Positions 52,984 to 62,177 are shown, counted from the stretch's first letter. The stretch: DNA of 64,000 bases from Eubacterium sp. MSJ-21 (GCF_018918185.1 NZ_JAHLPZ010000004.1:62001-126000); one strand, 5' to 3'. Made by a program: numbers and translations. Notes: generated by a model from the sequence alone, not told the origin.

Positions 52984-54255
52984 ATGTATCGGAATATTAT
53001 CAATGATTTTGCCAGCTGGTACGATCAGGGGAAGCGCAGAATCTTATATGTAAAAGGAGCAAAGGGCGTTGGTAAAACATGGGCAGTCCGCGATTTTGCC
53101 ACAGCCTTTTTTAAGCAGCAATGTTATATCAATCTGGCAGTGGATTCTGCCTGTCAGGATGCACTTCATGGTGATTCCAATCTGGATCTTCTGTTGTCAC
53201 AACGATTTCCGGCGGAAGACACCTCCGATTGTATTTTTATCTTTGATGAGGTACAGGCTGTACCTGACTGTGCGGAATACTTTTATGCATTTCGCAGGAA
53301 TCATCCGGATTACACAATCTGTCTGATTGCATCATCCATGGAATTTACGGAATTTGAATATAGTCACCCTGACGTTTTTGAGATTTTGCGTATGCGGCCG
53401 ATGACTTTTGAAGAATATATGATTGCCAGCAAAGCACATCCTTTTTTAGACGCAATCTCCAAACACAAGAATACACCTCTTACCAATCTTGAGATTGGAG
53501 CTATTTCTTCCATGTTACGAGAATATCTGTTGGTAGGCGGAATGCCCGGCATCGTCCACGCATATCTGAAAAACAGGGATCTGTCTATCATCCGCCCAAT
53601 GCAGGAATCCATGCTGGAAGACTATGTCCAGCTCACAAAACAGACCTATCCAACTGCATTGTATCAGCGTTGTAAACGTATCTTCCGTAGTATTCCGGAG
53701 CAGCTCGCCCGTGAAAACAAGAAGTTCATGTACAAGTCCGTTGATTCCAATGCCCGAAGCCGCGAATATGCAGAAGCCGCACAGGCGCTCTGCAATCTCG
53801 GGATTGTGAGAAAGCTTCCACGCCTGACTGCCGGTACACTGCCATTGGAAGAGCATGTCGATTACAAATCATTCGAACTGTTCTTTATTGATCACGGTCT
53901 GCTTCGTGCCGCTTATGGACTTCCTATGAGTGAAGAGATTGATGTCAATGATATATTGGCAGAAAAATGCGGAGCTATCGCAGAACAGTTTATCTTTCAG
54001 GAGTTAAGCTCCAAGATTCCTTACTTGTATTACTGGGTATCCGGTGCGACTGCACGTGTGCCGTTTGTTTACGAGGGAGAAGATGCCCCTGTTCCGGTCG
54101 ATATCCGTTTCATACCGAACACAAAGGCTCAGAATATTAAGACATTCCGCAGTAAAAATGCGAATACAAAAATCGCAGTCAAGGTAAGCTTCAATCAGGT
54201 GTCCCTCGATGGAGACACCCTGAATATCCCGGCTTACGGTTTGTGGAATATGTAA
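52984..54255 (+). CDS. AAA ATPase with DUF4143 C-terminal domain
   Basis: A 423-residue protein of the large ATP-binding AAA_14/DUF4143 family. It has Walker A GAKGVGKTWAVRDF (about 25-38), Walker B CIFIFDEVQAVPD (about 88), then the usual RMRPMTFEEYM, YLLVGGMPGIVHAYL and a DUF4143 domain (about 220-400: FELFFIDHGLLRAA). The restriction-enzyme-like PD-(D/E)xK motif typical of the C-terminus is only partly visible (...IAVKVSFNQ...). Members are widespread with poorly known roles, sometimes in toxin-antitoxin or defence contexts; no partner is adjacent. ATG 52984 is chosen for its distance from AAAGGGG; a GTG at 52972 is possible. Confidence 0.88.
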   Translation: MYRNIINDFASWYDQGKRRILYVKGAKGVGKTWAVRDFATAFFKQQCYINLAVDSACQDALHGDSNLDLLLSQRFPAEDTSDCIFIFDEVQAVPDCAEYFYAFRRNHPDYTICLIASSMEFTEFEYSHPDVFEILRMRPMTFEEYMIASKAHPFLDAISKHKNTPLTNLEIGAISSMLREYLLVGGMPGIVHAYLKNRDLSIIRPMQESMLEDYVQLTKQTYPTALYQRCKRIFRSIPEQLARENKKFMYKSVDSNARSREYAEAAQALCNLGIVRKLPRLTAGTLPLEEHVDYKSFELFFIDHGLLRAAYGLPMSEEIDVNDILAEKCGAIAEQFIFQELSSKIPYLYYWVSGATARVPFVYEGEDAPVPVDIRFIPNTKAQNIKTFRSKNANTKIAVKVSFNQVSLDGDTLNIPAYGLWNM

Positions 54256-54256
54256 G

Positions 54257-56170
54257 TCACTGCATCTCAATCAGATGAATAAACTCTGTATCTGATACAG
54301 CCTTACTGTAATACCACCCCTGCATATAATGGCAGCCAATATCGGCAAGGTGATCGCGCATCTCCGCGGTCTCCACGCCCTCTGCCACAATGTGTAACTC
54401 CAATTCATTCAGCATACCAATCGTATGCTTCAGTGTAATTCCGGCTTTCGTACTCTTAAATGCATCCCAGATAATATATTTATCCAGTTTAATAATTGAA
54501 AATGGCATATGATTGATATAATCAATATTGGCATAACCGGAACCATAATCATCCAGCGAGAATTTGATTCCATACTGTACAAGATCCATAATATTGGCAT
54601 TTACGGTATCTGCCATACTGATTGTCGCAGTCTCCGTTATTTCAATATTAATCTGTTCCGGCCGCACATCGTATTTCTCCATGATCTGTTTTACCCTGGC
54701 AGAAAAATGCTGCTGCATGAGCTGTACCGGACTGATATTGACTTCAATATACTCGACTGTCGTCTGTGCCAACTTGAAATCGTGGATAAATCGGCATACC
54801 TTATCCAATATTACCTCGCCCATCTCAATGATCATACCATTACGTTCTGCAATCGGGATGAAATCCTCCGGCGATATCCATCCAAGCTGTGCATCATGCA
54901 GACGCACCAATGCCTCAGCCGAATTATAAACACCTTTTTGCACTGAGAAAATCGGCTGATAATATACCATCAGCTCATCCCGGTCAAGCGCCTGCTTCAC
55001 TGCCTTTTCAAACGCTTTATCCTGTTTGATCTTTCCCAGATCATAATCCTTTGCATAGGTAATCATGCCTTTTTTCAGGCGTTTTGCCATCGACATAGAA
55101 TAATCCATAACCTCAATCAGCTGTCCGTATGCCGACGCATCTGCCGGACAATTCACGCAACAAATCGATGCAGACATCATAATCCCTATCTGATTCTCAC
55201 TATACCACGGATGACGAAACCGTTCATGTACTGTCTGTGCCACATTGTCAATCTGATCCAATTCTTTATATAATACAATACAAAACTGATCCGCACCCAG
55301 GCGGAACACCGTCTTTGCAAACGGAAGCTTATCCATAAAAGCTCCGATCTGACGGAGCAGATTATCTCCATTTTCAACACCATATGTCTTATTGATAAAC
55401 TTAAAATCATCCATCGCAACAACAACGATGCCAAATGGTTTTTCATTTACAAAAAACGTATGCAGATATTCTCCAAGGAAGCGGCGGTTAAACTGTTTTG
55501 TTACTGTATCTATCACGCCGTTTGGATTTTGTAGATAATAATACAATGTCAGACAGACCGTTGCTGTCACAAAATTCAAGAAAAGCACATGCGTTTTTAA
55601 CTGCATAATTACCGCTATCACAACAAGCAGCATATGAAACATCACAACCATCGTCTTGGCAAACAATGTGTGGTTGACACGGCATATCGCTACAACTGAA
55701 CTTGCTACAATCGCAAGAATCGCAACCGTAATTAATACAATCACGCCATAATCATATATATACCGTCCCTCATCTACTTCATACACCCAGTTTGTATATG
55801 GATTTGTCACAAGTACAGCCACATCGATAACTCCACAGACAGACAACATCCATTTCGCCTGCAGCATCTGCTTTGCATTGATATGTACGATCTGTAACAC
55901 ATAATATGCAAACAACAAAGGAATTGCATTCAGTGCAAGATGCTGCAACGTGCTTGTCACCCAAAAAACGGTACTTCCTGCAGTTCCGGTTGTCTGCGCA
56001 AGCTTTGTGCTTACAATCTCCAATCCTGTCGACACAAAAACTGCAGAAAGCGCAATTAAAAACGTCCGATGGCTTGCAAGAGGTATTCTTTTTTCATGAA
56101 AATACCACATGATTATAATCAGCAGCAGATAAATCGCCGCATAATCATATGCCAGATCCCAATTCAACAT
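54257..56170 (-). CDS. membrane GGDEF/EAL cyclic-di-GMP phosphodiesterase
   Basis: A 637-residue protein with about seven N-terminal membrane helices (1-215), a GGDEF domain (about 225-365) and an EAL domain (about 385-637). The diguanylate cyclase motif has decayed to RLGADQF, so the first domain is at best a GTP sensor. The EAL domain keeps EALVRL, NISPVQ, IEITETATIS, the DDYGSGYANID metal motif, IIKLDKYI, VAEGVET and QGWYYSKAV, so breakdown of cyclic-di-GMP is likely. The start is ATG 56170, seven bases after GGAG. It runs convergent to the ATPase gene with stops one base apart. Confidence 0.92.
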   Translation of the reverse strand: MLNWDLAYDYAAIYLLLIIIMWYFHEKRIPLASHRTFLIALSAVFVSTGLEIVSTKLAQTTGTAGSTVFWVTSTLQHLALNAIPLLFAYYVLQIVHINAKQMLQAKWMLSVCGVIDVAVLVTNPYTNWVYEVDEGRYIYDYGVIVLITVAILAIVASSVVAICRVNHTLFAKTMVVMFHMLLVVIAVIMQLKTHVLFLNFVTATVCLTLYYYLQNPNGVIDTVTKQFNRRFLGEYLHTFFVNEKPFGIVVVAMDDFKFINKTYGVENGDNLLRQIGAFMDKLPFAKTVFRLGADQFCIVLYKELDQIDNVAQTVHERFRHPWYSENQIGIMMSASICCVNCPADASAYGQLIEVMDYSMSMAKRLKKGMITYAKDYDLGKIKQDKAFEKAVKQALDRDELMVYYQPIFSVQKGVYNSAEALVRLHDAQLGWISPEDFIPIAERNGMIIEMGEVILDKVCRFIHDFKLAQTTVEYIEVNISPVQLMQQHFSARVKQIMEKYDVRPEQINIEITETATISMADTVNANIMDLVQYGIKFSLDDYGSGYANIDYINHMPFSIIKLDKYIIWDAFKSTKAGITLKHTIGMLNELELHIVAEGVETAEMRDHLADIGCHYMQGWYYSKAVSDTEFIHLIEMQ

Positions 56171-56185
56171 AAACATACTCCGTTC

Positions 56186-57175
56186 TTAATATACACTACC
56201 ATCCATCCATACATTCAGATCCAGCTCCTGCCCGATTCCCGCAATTGTTCCGTTTCCGGTATACTGCCATCCGGCATACAGGTAAGGAAAATCAGGCTGA
56301 TTTGTATAATGTGCCAGCCACAGTTTGTAATTTCCCAGTCTTGTCATATCCAGTTTCTGCACAAACCAGTTCCGGTTTGAATAAATCATTGGTGTATATC
56401 CTGCATTTTTCACAGTCTCACAGAATCCTACAACTCCATCGGTCCGTACATCATTGGAAATATCCGCTGTTCTTGCGCCATCTGCGTAAACCTCTTCCGT
56501 ATCAATCACAACCGGCATATCCAGCGTATAAGAAGATGCCAGACTCAATGCAAACTGCGCTTCTGCAACTCCCTCATCATAGCTGATTGCCTGACTGTAA
56601 AAATATATTCCAACCTTGATTCCGGCAGCTTTCGCACCCTCGATATGCGTCTGGAACATCTCATCCGCCACAAGCTTTCCCTCTGAACCATAACCGCGAT
56701 AACCCACACGGATAAACGCAATCGTAACACCTGCCTGCTTCAACGCGTCCCAGTCAAGCTCTGTCTGATACGATGACACATCAACCGCAAGTGCAGACAA
56801 CCGGCTGCCATCCTCTGCATGGTAAGCCATGATCGTACTATCGCCATCCTCCATATAGAAGTTGTCCGTCTGGAAGTCATTCCGTGGAACTTCCTTTACA
56901 ATCTTATAAAATTCACAATTCGGGATATCCCCGACCAACACATAGCTTGCCCTTGCAAACTGCCAGAAATTCGTATAAATCATCTGCGCTTCCGCTCCCG
57001 GCTGCAATGTCCATGTATATCCCTGCCCTGTCACAGGAACCGGCTTATATTTCTTACGATTTCCAATATTCACTCCAATGACAACACCGATCAGTACAAG
57101 TACGACCGCAATCGCTCCAACCAGAATTACATGTGGCCAGTTTATCTCATAATCTCTTTTTTTCTGCTGTTCCAT
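56186..57175 (-). CDS. GH25 family lysozyme, N-terminally membrane-anchored
   Basis: A 329-residue protein with one N-terminal helix (about 15-36), a linker domain (about 45-120) and a GH25 muramidase domain (about 125-325). Family blocks: LAVDVSSYQTELDWDAL, IAFIRVGYRGYG, GIYFYSQAIS, the acidic catalytic pair in PVVIDTEEV, LWLAHYTNQP, and AGWQYTGNGTIAGI...DLNVW. It would cut the MurNAc-GlcNAc backbone of peptidoglycan from the outer side of the membrane. It is 15 bp upstream of the cyclic-di-GMP phosphodiesterase gene, so they may be co-expressed. The ribosome site is weak. Confidence 0.92.
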   Translation of the reverse strand: MEQQKKRDYEINWPHVILVGAIAVVLVLIGVVIGVNIGNRKKYKPVPVTGQGYTWTLQPGAEAQMIYTNFWQFARASYVLVGDIPNCEFYKIVKEVPRNDFQTDNFYMEDGDSTIMAYHAEDGSRLSALAVDVSSYQTELDWDALKQAGVTIAFIRVGYRGYGSEGKLVADEMFQTHIEGAKAAGIKVGIYFYSQAISYDEGVAEAQFALSLASSYTLDMPVVIDTEEVYADGARTADISNDVRTDGVVGFCETVKNAGYTPMIYSNRNWFVQKLDMTRLGNYKLWLAHYTNQPDFPYLYAGWQYTGNGTIAGIGQELDLNVWMDGSVY

Positions 57176-57214
57176 ACTCTTTGGTGAACCTTTCTTAACC
57201 TACTTCTTATCATA

Positions 57215-59251
57215 TCACAAACGGGCATCTGACTCAACCGGAAACGCCTTATTTTTCGAGCGATTTATCATGTAACCGCCAAGCACGCACAACCCGACAC
57301 CCATGACAATAACGATGAGCGCCGGCACTCCTTTCTCCGAAAAAAACGGCAGGACACGGGCCACCTGTTTTGGATAAAATGCAGCTGTCACGGACAACGC
57401 ATTGTTGAAAAAATGCATGAGCATCCCCGGAAGCAGACTACCCGATTGAACAGCAACATAGCAGAGTGCCACACCGATGAGTGCTGTCGTCGGTGTCTGC
57501 ACCAGATTCATATGATACAGCCCAAACACGATCGCCGCCGTCAGGATTGCAGCCCGTTTCTTCATCGTATGTTCCAGCGAAGATAAGAAAAATCCCCGGA
57601 ACAACAGTTCCTCGCACACTGCTGGAAGCAACGCAATCAGCAGTAGGCAGATGCCATACCCATATGTATAGATTGCTTCCATAGATCCTGTCATGCTCTC
57701 TGCACTCTTCGGGAACAACATGCTCGTGATACTCGTCAGGATCATACCAACCAGGATCGTTCCCATCATCAATATAAGCCCGCCAGCAAAAAAGCCCGGG
57801 TGGCAAAGCCGGATACGAAATGTCTTTCGCATGTCCTTCTTCGTATACCACGCAGTGAAAAGCGGAACTCCACCGACAATTCCCTGTGTGACAAACAATC
57901 CAACAAGCATACTCTTCGCACTGGCAAAGCCGCCGACATAGATCATCAGCACCAGCACGACCGGAAGCACCAGACAGGCATCTCCAACTGATGGAACATC
58001 GCCTTTTAACATGTTACTTCTGCGCTCAAAAATCTGTACGTTTCCAGTTCCATCGCCGAACAGAATCGCTTCACTGTTATAAAGTTTTCCGAGCATAAGC
58101 ACCGCAATGATTCCGTATGCCACGTTGCTGAACAAAACGATCGTGATTGCGGAAAAACTGAACTTAAATGCCATCAGATCGCGAATCAGCAGACAGATAT
58201 TGGCAACCGGGACAAGTGCCATGTTTCTGGTGAGTGTAACATTTGGCATAAACCCAATAAATGACGCAAACATCACAAGCAGCATAAGCGGCGTAATATA
58301 ATTATTTGCCTCCTTATACGTCTTCGCAAATACGCAGAAGCACATAGAAAGCGCACTGATTAAAATCGCAAAGGCAAGAATACACAGGCAGCAGACTAAG
58401 ATTGCCGGAACGAATTTTGACACCTGTATCCTCGAAACCATACCGGTCGTCTGCACCGCCAGTTTGTACAGATATACACCGATTCCACCCATCGAAAGGA
58501 CATTTAACAAGGCGGAAGCAACTCCGATCGTTCCAACTGTCAGGAACTTACTGAAAATCAGTTCCTGATTTGTGACCGGCAGCGTCAATATCGTCTCCAG
58601 TGTTCCACGTTCCCGTTCTCCAGCGGTCGTGTCAATCGCCGGGTACATCGTTCCCATCAGCAGGCTCACAACAAGCATAAACGGCACGATCACGCCGAGC
58701 AGGCTTCCGGTCGACTCCTCAGTTGTCGCACGATCGTCGGCCTCTATCTGAAATGGATGTAACACCGTATCCGGATCTAAGCCTGCCGCCTCCAGACTCT
58801 GATTCGTCAGAGAATCTGAATATGCTTCAAGTACCTGACGCACCTTCTGTTCCGCATAGCTTGAATTCGTAACCGAGGACAGATACGCGATATTATATCC
58901 GGTTCCATCTTCATTTTCATATACGATTGCATTGATCTTTTCTCCCCGCAGAATGATCGAAATATCTGCATTCATGACATTCAGATCTTCCAGCTTGAAA
59001 TGCAGCGTGTCATCGTCCGGATGCAGAAACATCTGGACAAGCTCCGGATTCGTATCCATAAAGTCAACCGCAATTTCATACGTTTGTTCATCCATCTGCG
59101 TTGTCACCTTCGACATCATAGCCATACCACCGACAAACATCAACGGATAGATGAGAATCGGCACGATCAGCATCATGATCACGGTTTTCTTGTCCCGCAG
59201 AACGTCCAGCATTTCCTTCTTATATAACTGTTTTATCACTCGAAAATTCAT
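57215..59251 (-). CDS. ABC-2 permease fused to a CPBP intramembrane protease
   Basis: A 678-residue membrane protein. Residues 1-420 are a NatB-like ABC-2 permease with a large extracytoplasmic loop after helix 1 and the GERERGTLETILTLPVT block. Residues 450-670 are a CPBP (CAAX-like, Abi) glutamic intramembrane protease with EELLFRGFF (motif 1) and FGLYHMN and HFFNNA (His/Asn motifs) intact. The fusion recurs in Firmicutes. It overlaps the ATPase gene by 4 bp. Substrate may be Na+, an antimicrobial or a peptide; the protease could process the exported cargo. Confidence 0.9.
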   Translation of the reverse strand: MNFRVIKQLYKKEMLDVLRDKKTVIMMLIVPILIYPLMFVGGMAMMSKVTTQMDEQTYEIAVDFMDTNPELVQMFLHPDDDTLHFKLEDLNVMNADISIILRGEKINAIVYENEDGTGYNIAYLSSVTNSSYAEQKVRQVLEAYSDSLTNQSLEAAGLDPDTVLHPFQIEADDRATTEESTGSLLGVIVPFMLVVSLLMGTMYPAIDTTAGERERGTLETILTLPVTNQELIFSKFLTVGTIGVASALLNVLSMGGIGVYLYKLAVQTTGMVSRIQVSKFVPAILVCCLCILAFAILISALSMCFCVFAKTYKEANNYITPLMLLVMFASFIGFMPNVTLTRNMALVPVANICLLIRDLMAFKFSFSAITIVLFSNVAYGIIAVLMLGKLYNSEAILFGDGTGNVQIFERRSNMLKGDVPSVGDACLVLPVVLVLMIYVGGFASAKSMLVGLFVTQGIVGGVPLFTAWYTKKDMRKTFRIRLCHPGFFAGGLILMMGTILVGMILTSITSMLFPKSAESMTGSMEAIYTYGYGICLLLIALLPAVCEELLFRGFFLSSLEHTMKKRAAILTAAIVFGLYHMNLVQTPTTALIGVALCYVAVQSGSLLPGMLMHFFNNALSVTAAFYPKQVARVLPFFSEKGVPALIVIVMGVGLCVLGGYMINRSKNKAFPVESDARL

Positions 59252-60033
59252 GCGTTCCCCTCCATCTGTCCTGTCTCTTCTTTGATTTCTTCTGCCATGA
59301 ATACACGAAATGCGTTCCTCAGGTTTTCACATCCGGTCTGTGCATAGATCTCATCCATCGTCCCCTGTGCGATTACCCTTCCACGCGAGAGCATCACGAT
59401 CCGGTCACAAAGCATCTCCGCTTCTTCCATATAATGCGTGGAATACAAAACCGCCTTGCCGCGTGCCTTCTCCTTCTGCATAAAATCAATAATCGCACTG
59501 CTGCTCATGATATCGAGTCCCAGCGTTGGTTCATCAAAGATATAAAGCTTCGGACTGTGGATCAGACACCGGGAGATAGACGCCCGCTGCGTCTGTCCGG
59601 TAGACAGCTTCTCAATACGGTTATCAATAAAGTCCTCCAAAGACAGGATCCGTGCGATTTCCTCAATCCTCGCCTGTATCACGTCCTCCGACAATCCATA
59701 AATATTCCCCGCGATCGTAAGCAGCTCCCGCGTAGAAAGCCTGCCATACAGCTTCGTATTGCCTGACAGATACCCAATCTGCCGTTTGATTTCCGTCTGA
59801 TCTGTAACGATCCGGTTACCATCTGTATATCGGACAATGCCCTCCGTCGGCTGCATCAGACAGCCAAGCATCCGGAGCAGTGTTGTCTTTCCGGCGCCAT
59901 TCGGCCCCAATACACCAACGATTTCGCCTGCATTTACATGCAGGTTCACATGATCGACTGCCGAAAATACTACTTTCCTGTGTTTTTTCTCATTTTTTAC
60001 AAACTGTTTTACGAGATTTTCTGCTTCTAACAT
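59248..60033 (-). CDS. ABC transporter ATP-binding protein, NatA-like
   Basis: A 261-residue ABC ATPase: Walker A GPNGAGKTT (about 40), Q-loop IGYLSGNTK, signature LSTGQTQRASISR, Walker B LYIFDEPTLGLD and the H-loop STHYMEEAE. It energises the CPBP-fused permease encoded right after it (4-bp overlap). The start is ATG 60033 with GGAGAAGGA upstream; the longer frame would include this ribosome site. Confidence 0.93.
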   Translation of the reverse strand: MLEAENLVKQFVKNEKKHRKVVFSAVDHVNLHVNAGEIVGVLGPNGAGKTTLLRMLGCLMQPTEGIVRYTDGNRIVTDQTEIKRQIGYLSGNTKLYGRLSTRELLTIAGNIYGLSEDVIQARIEEIARILSLEDFIDNRIEKLSTGQTQRASISRCLIHSPKLYIFDEPTLGLDIMSSSAIIDFMQKEKARGKAVLYSTHYMEEAEMLCDRIVMLSRGRVIAQGTMDEIYAQTGCENLRNAFRVFMAEEIKEETGQMEGNA

Positions 60034-60074
60034 TCCTTCTCCTTTCCCTGTTCCCACTCCGATTATCCTGATCT

Positions 60075-60109
60075 AAAAGAAAAGGCTGTCCGGATTTACA
60101 CCGACAGCC
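60075..60109 (-). terminator. terminator after the hydrolase-methyltransferase fusion gene
   Basis: Minus strand ggctgtc, 12-nt loop, gacagcc, then TTTTCTTTT. It starts at the stop codon. Confidence 0.88.
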
Positions 60110-61828
60110 CTAATATTGGTAATTAATCTTATATTCTTCACTGCCAAGCTTGACATGTATGATTCTATGGTTATAACCGATCCGATTATAACGGCACATT
60201 AATTTTGTGATCCAGCCGAGTTTCTTTGGAATCTCCATATATCGGAAAATGGGTTGTTCCTCAATAACTCGGTAATCCGGTCTCCATGCGCCAAACAGCT
60301 GTGCAGCATCATTCACCGAAAATTTCCGTGTCTTCCGTTTTTGTACAGTCTGGCTATGCTTCCATGTATTCGCTGTTGCATTTGCCAGTGTCGTAGATGC
60401 AGTAAATACCAGATGGGACCCCGGGAACAATTCCCGGATCTTTGCAATCAGCTCCCGGACCTCGTTCTTGTTCAGATACGAAAATCCATCGTCACACACA
60501 AACATGACACCCTGATTCTGTTTACACCGGATCTCATCTAACCATGAGAAATCCATCAGTCTCCGTCCTATTGTCTTTTCCCTCTCACGTTCCCCGTACA
60601 TCGCCCGGCGAATCGACATAATATTGTGCGAATCGACACTATACCACTGGATTCTTCCATTATCCACCCTGCCAAACATATTATCCAGCCGGCAAGCCAT
60701 ATGTACGACCGTTCCCCAAGGGAACTCCTCCGTAAATCTCCGCACCAGTGTATCACAGGCACTCGCATCCGCCGCCATCCGGATATACTGATACTCACTG
60801 ATATGCGGATTCAGTCTGGAAAAATCGAATTTGTGATCATATATAAACTTTGAAGCCCAGTCATCCTTGAAATATTCCGGATATTTCTTCGACCACTCTG
60901 ACATCATTTTTAATGGATAGATTGCCCGCAGCGAAGTATCAAACGTTCCATTGATGCAATCGGTCAAAAAGCCCTGTGCCTTTTTGTATTCCTTAGTTTT
61001 ATCATAAATCATGAAATCCTCGGCTTCTTCCTCAAACTCAAAGAATCGGATATTCACGCCAGCTTTCTTGGCTTTTTTATAAAACTCCCGTGCATAACAA
61101 TGGTATAAATCCTGCACCCCGGAAAATAATACCACGTCGTCACAGATATCTGTCATATCTCCATAATACGGACTGGTATACTCTGTTTTTACCGCATAAT
61201 CACGCACCCAATATGAATTCAAAAACTCTTTTACATGTTCATTATAAAATGTCCATTTTGCATGTTTAGAATTCTCAATCAACTCCTGTTCCATGCTCTT
61301 ATCAAAAAACTCTGTATCCATCATCGGAGAGAGCAGATACAACTGATCCGGTTTGCGCAAACCTTCCCGCCATGCCGCCATAGCAAGTGACAGAGCCAGT
61401 CCGCCGCCGGCACCGCACCCCATCAAAACAACCCGTTCTACGTCCTGTCCCTTCGTACAGTTTGCATATGCCGGCTCCAGCATCTGGAAGACCTCCCGGC
61501 AGCAATGTTCAGGCGCCAACGGATACATCGGCAGAAAAATCCCCGCATGACAGGCAAGTGCCGTCTTCGCAAGGAACATCCATTCCGCAGAATTCATCTT
61601 GAAACAAAGCTTACTGGAATACAGGTACATAATGTAAGTACCATTAAATCCTTGTTTCGGTACGAGACGATAGCACAACCGTCCTTCCTCATGCAGCTCA
61701 TCAATGTCAAACTGCCTGACAACAAACGGTGGAATTTTAAACTCTGATTTCCGCTTGCCAAGTTCCACCTGCCGCTTTAAATCCTCTGCGCGCATCCTAT
61801 GAAATTTTGAAGATATCGCTTTTCCCAT
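60110..61828 (-). CDS. inactive alpha/beta-hydrolase fused to an LCM-type methyltransferase
   Basis: A 572-residue cytoplasmic protein. Residues 50-290 follow the HSL-type hydrolase fold (YIMYLYSS..., MYPLAPEHCC, VLMGCGAGGGLALSLAMA, YLLSPMMD, LFSGVQDLY). The oxyanion HGGG is replaced by YSSK, the nucleophile GDSAG is GCGAG, and the final His is missing (EEEAEDF), so it cannot be a normal esterase. Residues 330-572 resemble leucine carboxyl methyltransferase/Tcmp proteins (VVHMACRLDNMFGRVDN, IQWYSVDSHNIMSIRRAM, GVMFVCDDGFSYLNKNEV, LFPGSHLVF). The hydrolase half may serve as a binding module. Upstream is the tRNA region; downstream is the Nat-like ABC pair after a terminator. Confidence 0.75.
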   Translation of the reverse strand: MGKAISSKFHRMRAEDLKRQVELGKRKSEFKIPPFVVRQFDIDELHEEGRLCYRLVPKQGFNGTYIMYLYSSKLCFKMNSAEWMFLAKTALACHAGIFLPMYPLAPEHCCREVFQMLEPAYANCTKGQDVERVVLMGCGAGGGLALSLAMAAWREGLRKPDQLYLLSPMMDTEFFDKSMEQELIENSKHAKWTFYNEHVKEFLNSYWVRDYAVKTEYTSPYYGDMTDICDDVVLFSGVQDLYHCYAREFYKKAKKAGVNIRFFEFEEEAEDFMIYDKTKEYKKAQGFLTDCINGTFDTSLRAIYPLKMMSEWSKKYPEYFKDDWASKFIYDHKFDFSRLNPHISEYQYIRMAADASACDTLVRRFTEEFPWGTVVHMACRLDNMFGRVDNGRIQWYSVDSHNIMSIRRAMYGEREREKTIGRRLMDFSWLDEIRCKQNQGVMFVCDDGFSYLNKNEVRELIAKIRELFPGSHLVFTASTTLANATANTWKHSQTVQKRKTRKFSVNDAAQLFGAWRPDYRVIEEQPIFRYMEIPKKLGWITKLMCRYNRIGYNHRIIHVKLGSEEYKINYQY

Positions 61829-61919
61829 AATACTTACATTTTACCAAACTTATCTTATATGGGCAAGTTGTTTTCCTTCCCATTTTCTCCATACGGAAGA
61901 TGGAGTGAGGTGGAATTAG

Positions 61920-61942
61920 AAAAAGGTCCAGTGGACCTTTTT
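61920..61942. terminator. perfect hairpin with T-tails on both strands
   Basis: aaaaaggtcc-agt-ggaccttttt. It could end transcripts arriving from either side, for instance read-through from tRNA-Leu. Confidence 0.7.
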
Positions 61943-61979
61943 CCCGCCGAACCGACCGACGAGCCATTTATGGCGAGGA

Positions 61980-62016
61980 GACCTTGAACCCATGGGTTCA
62001 AGGTCTTTTCCGCATC
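61980..62016 (+). repeat. partial inverted copy of the tRNA-Leu 3' end
   Basis: The plus strand reads gggttcaagg-tcttttccgcatc (61994-62016), close to the T-arm and acceptor 3' strand of the adjacent tRNA-Leu gene (gggttcaag-tcccatcttccgcatc on the minus strand). Just before it, gaccttgaaccc makes a 26-bp palindrome with gggttcaaggtc. No complete second tRNA is present. Confidence 0.65.
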
Positions 62017-62053
62017 AAAAAAGGGATAGGCAATTGCCTATCCCTTTTGATGC
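62012..62053 (-). terminator. terminator hairpin of tRNA-Leu
   Basis: gcatcaaaa-gggataggcaat and its inverted copy form a long perfect stem, with TTTTTTG after the inner stem on the minus strand. The outer arm extends into the last bases of the tRNA, so the hairpin can pair with the acceptor 3' strand. Confidence 0.85.
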
Positions 62054-62134
62054 GGAAGATGGGACTTGAACCCACACGGTATTGCTACCACAGGCACCTG
62101 AAGCCTGCGCGTCTGCCAATTCCGCCACTTCCGC
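62051..62134 (-). tRNA. tRNA-Leu (anticodon CAG)
   Basis: An 84-nt tRNA with acceptor GCGGAAG/CTTCCGC and discriminator A, D-arm containing GGCAGACGC, anticodon stem CAGGC/GCCTG around loop TTCAGGT, a long class II variable arm and T-arm GGGTTCAAGTCCC. The long variable arm and anticodon CAG identify leucine. CCA is not encoded. Confidence 0.95.
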
Positions 62135-62148
62135 GTACTGCGTTTCGT

Positions 62149-62177
62149 ATCATATCATTTCTTTTCACAAATGTCAA
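62149..62177 (-). promoter_or_regulatory. promoter of tRNA-Leu
   Basis: TTGACA (62177-62172), 17-bp spacer, TATGAT (62154-62149), about 8 nt before the mature 5' end. Confidence 0.85.

Noticed and set aside
52984-54255. DUF4143 ATPase considered as part of a defence system
   Set aside because: No nuclease, toxin or reverse-transcriptase partner is adjacent; its neighbours are housekeeping and signalling genes.
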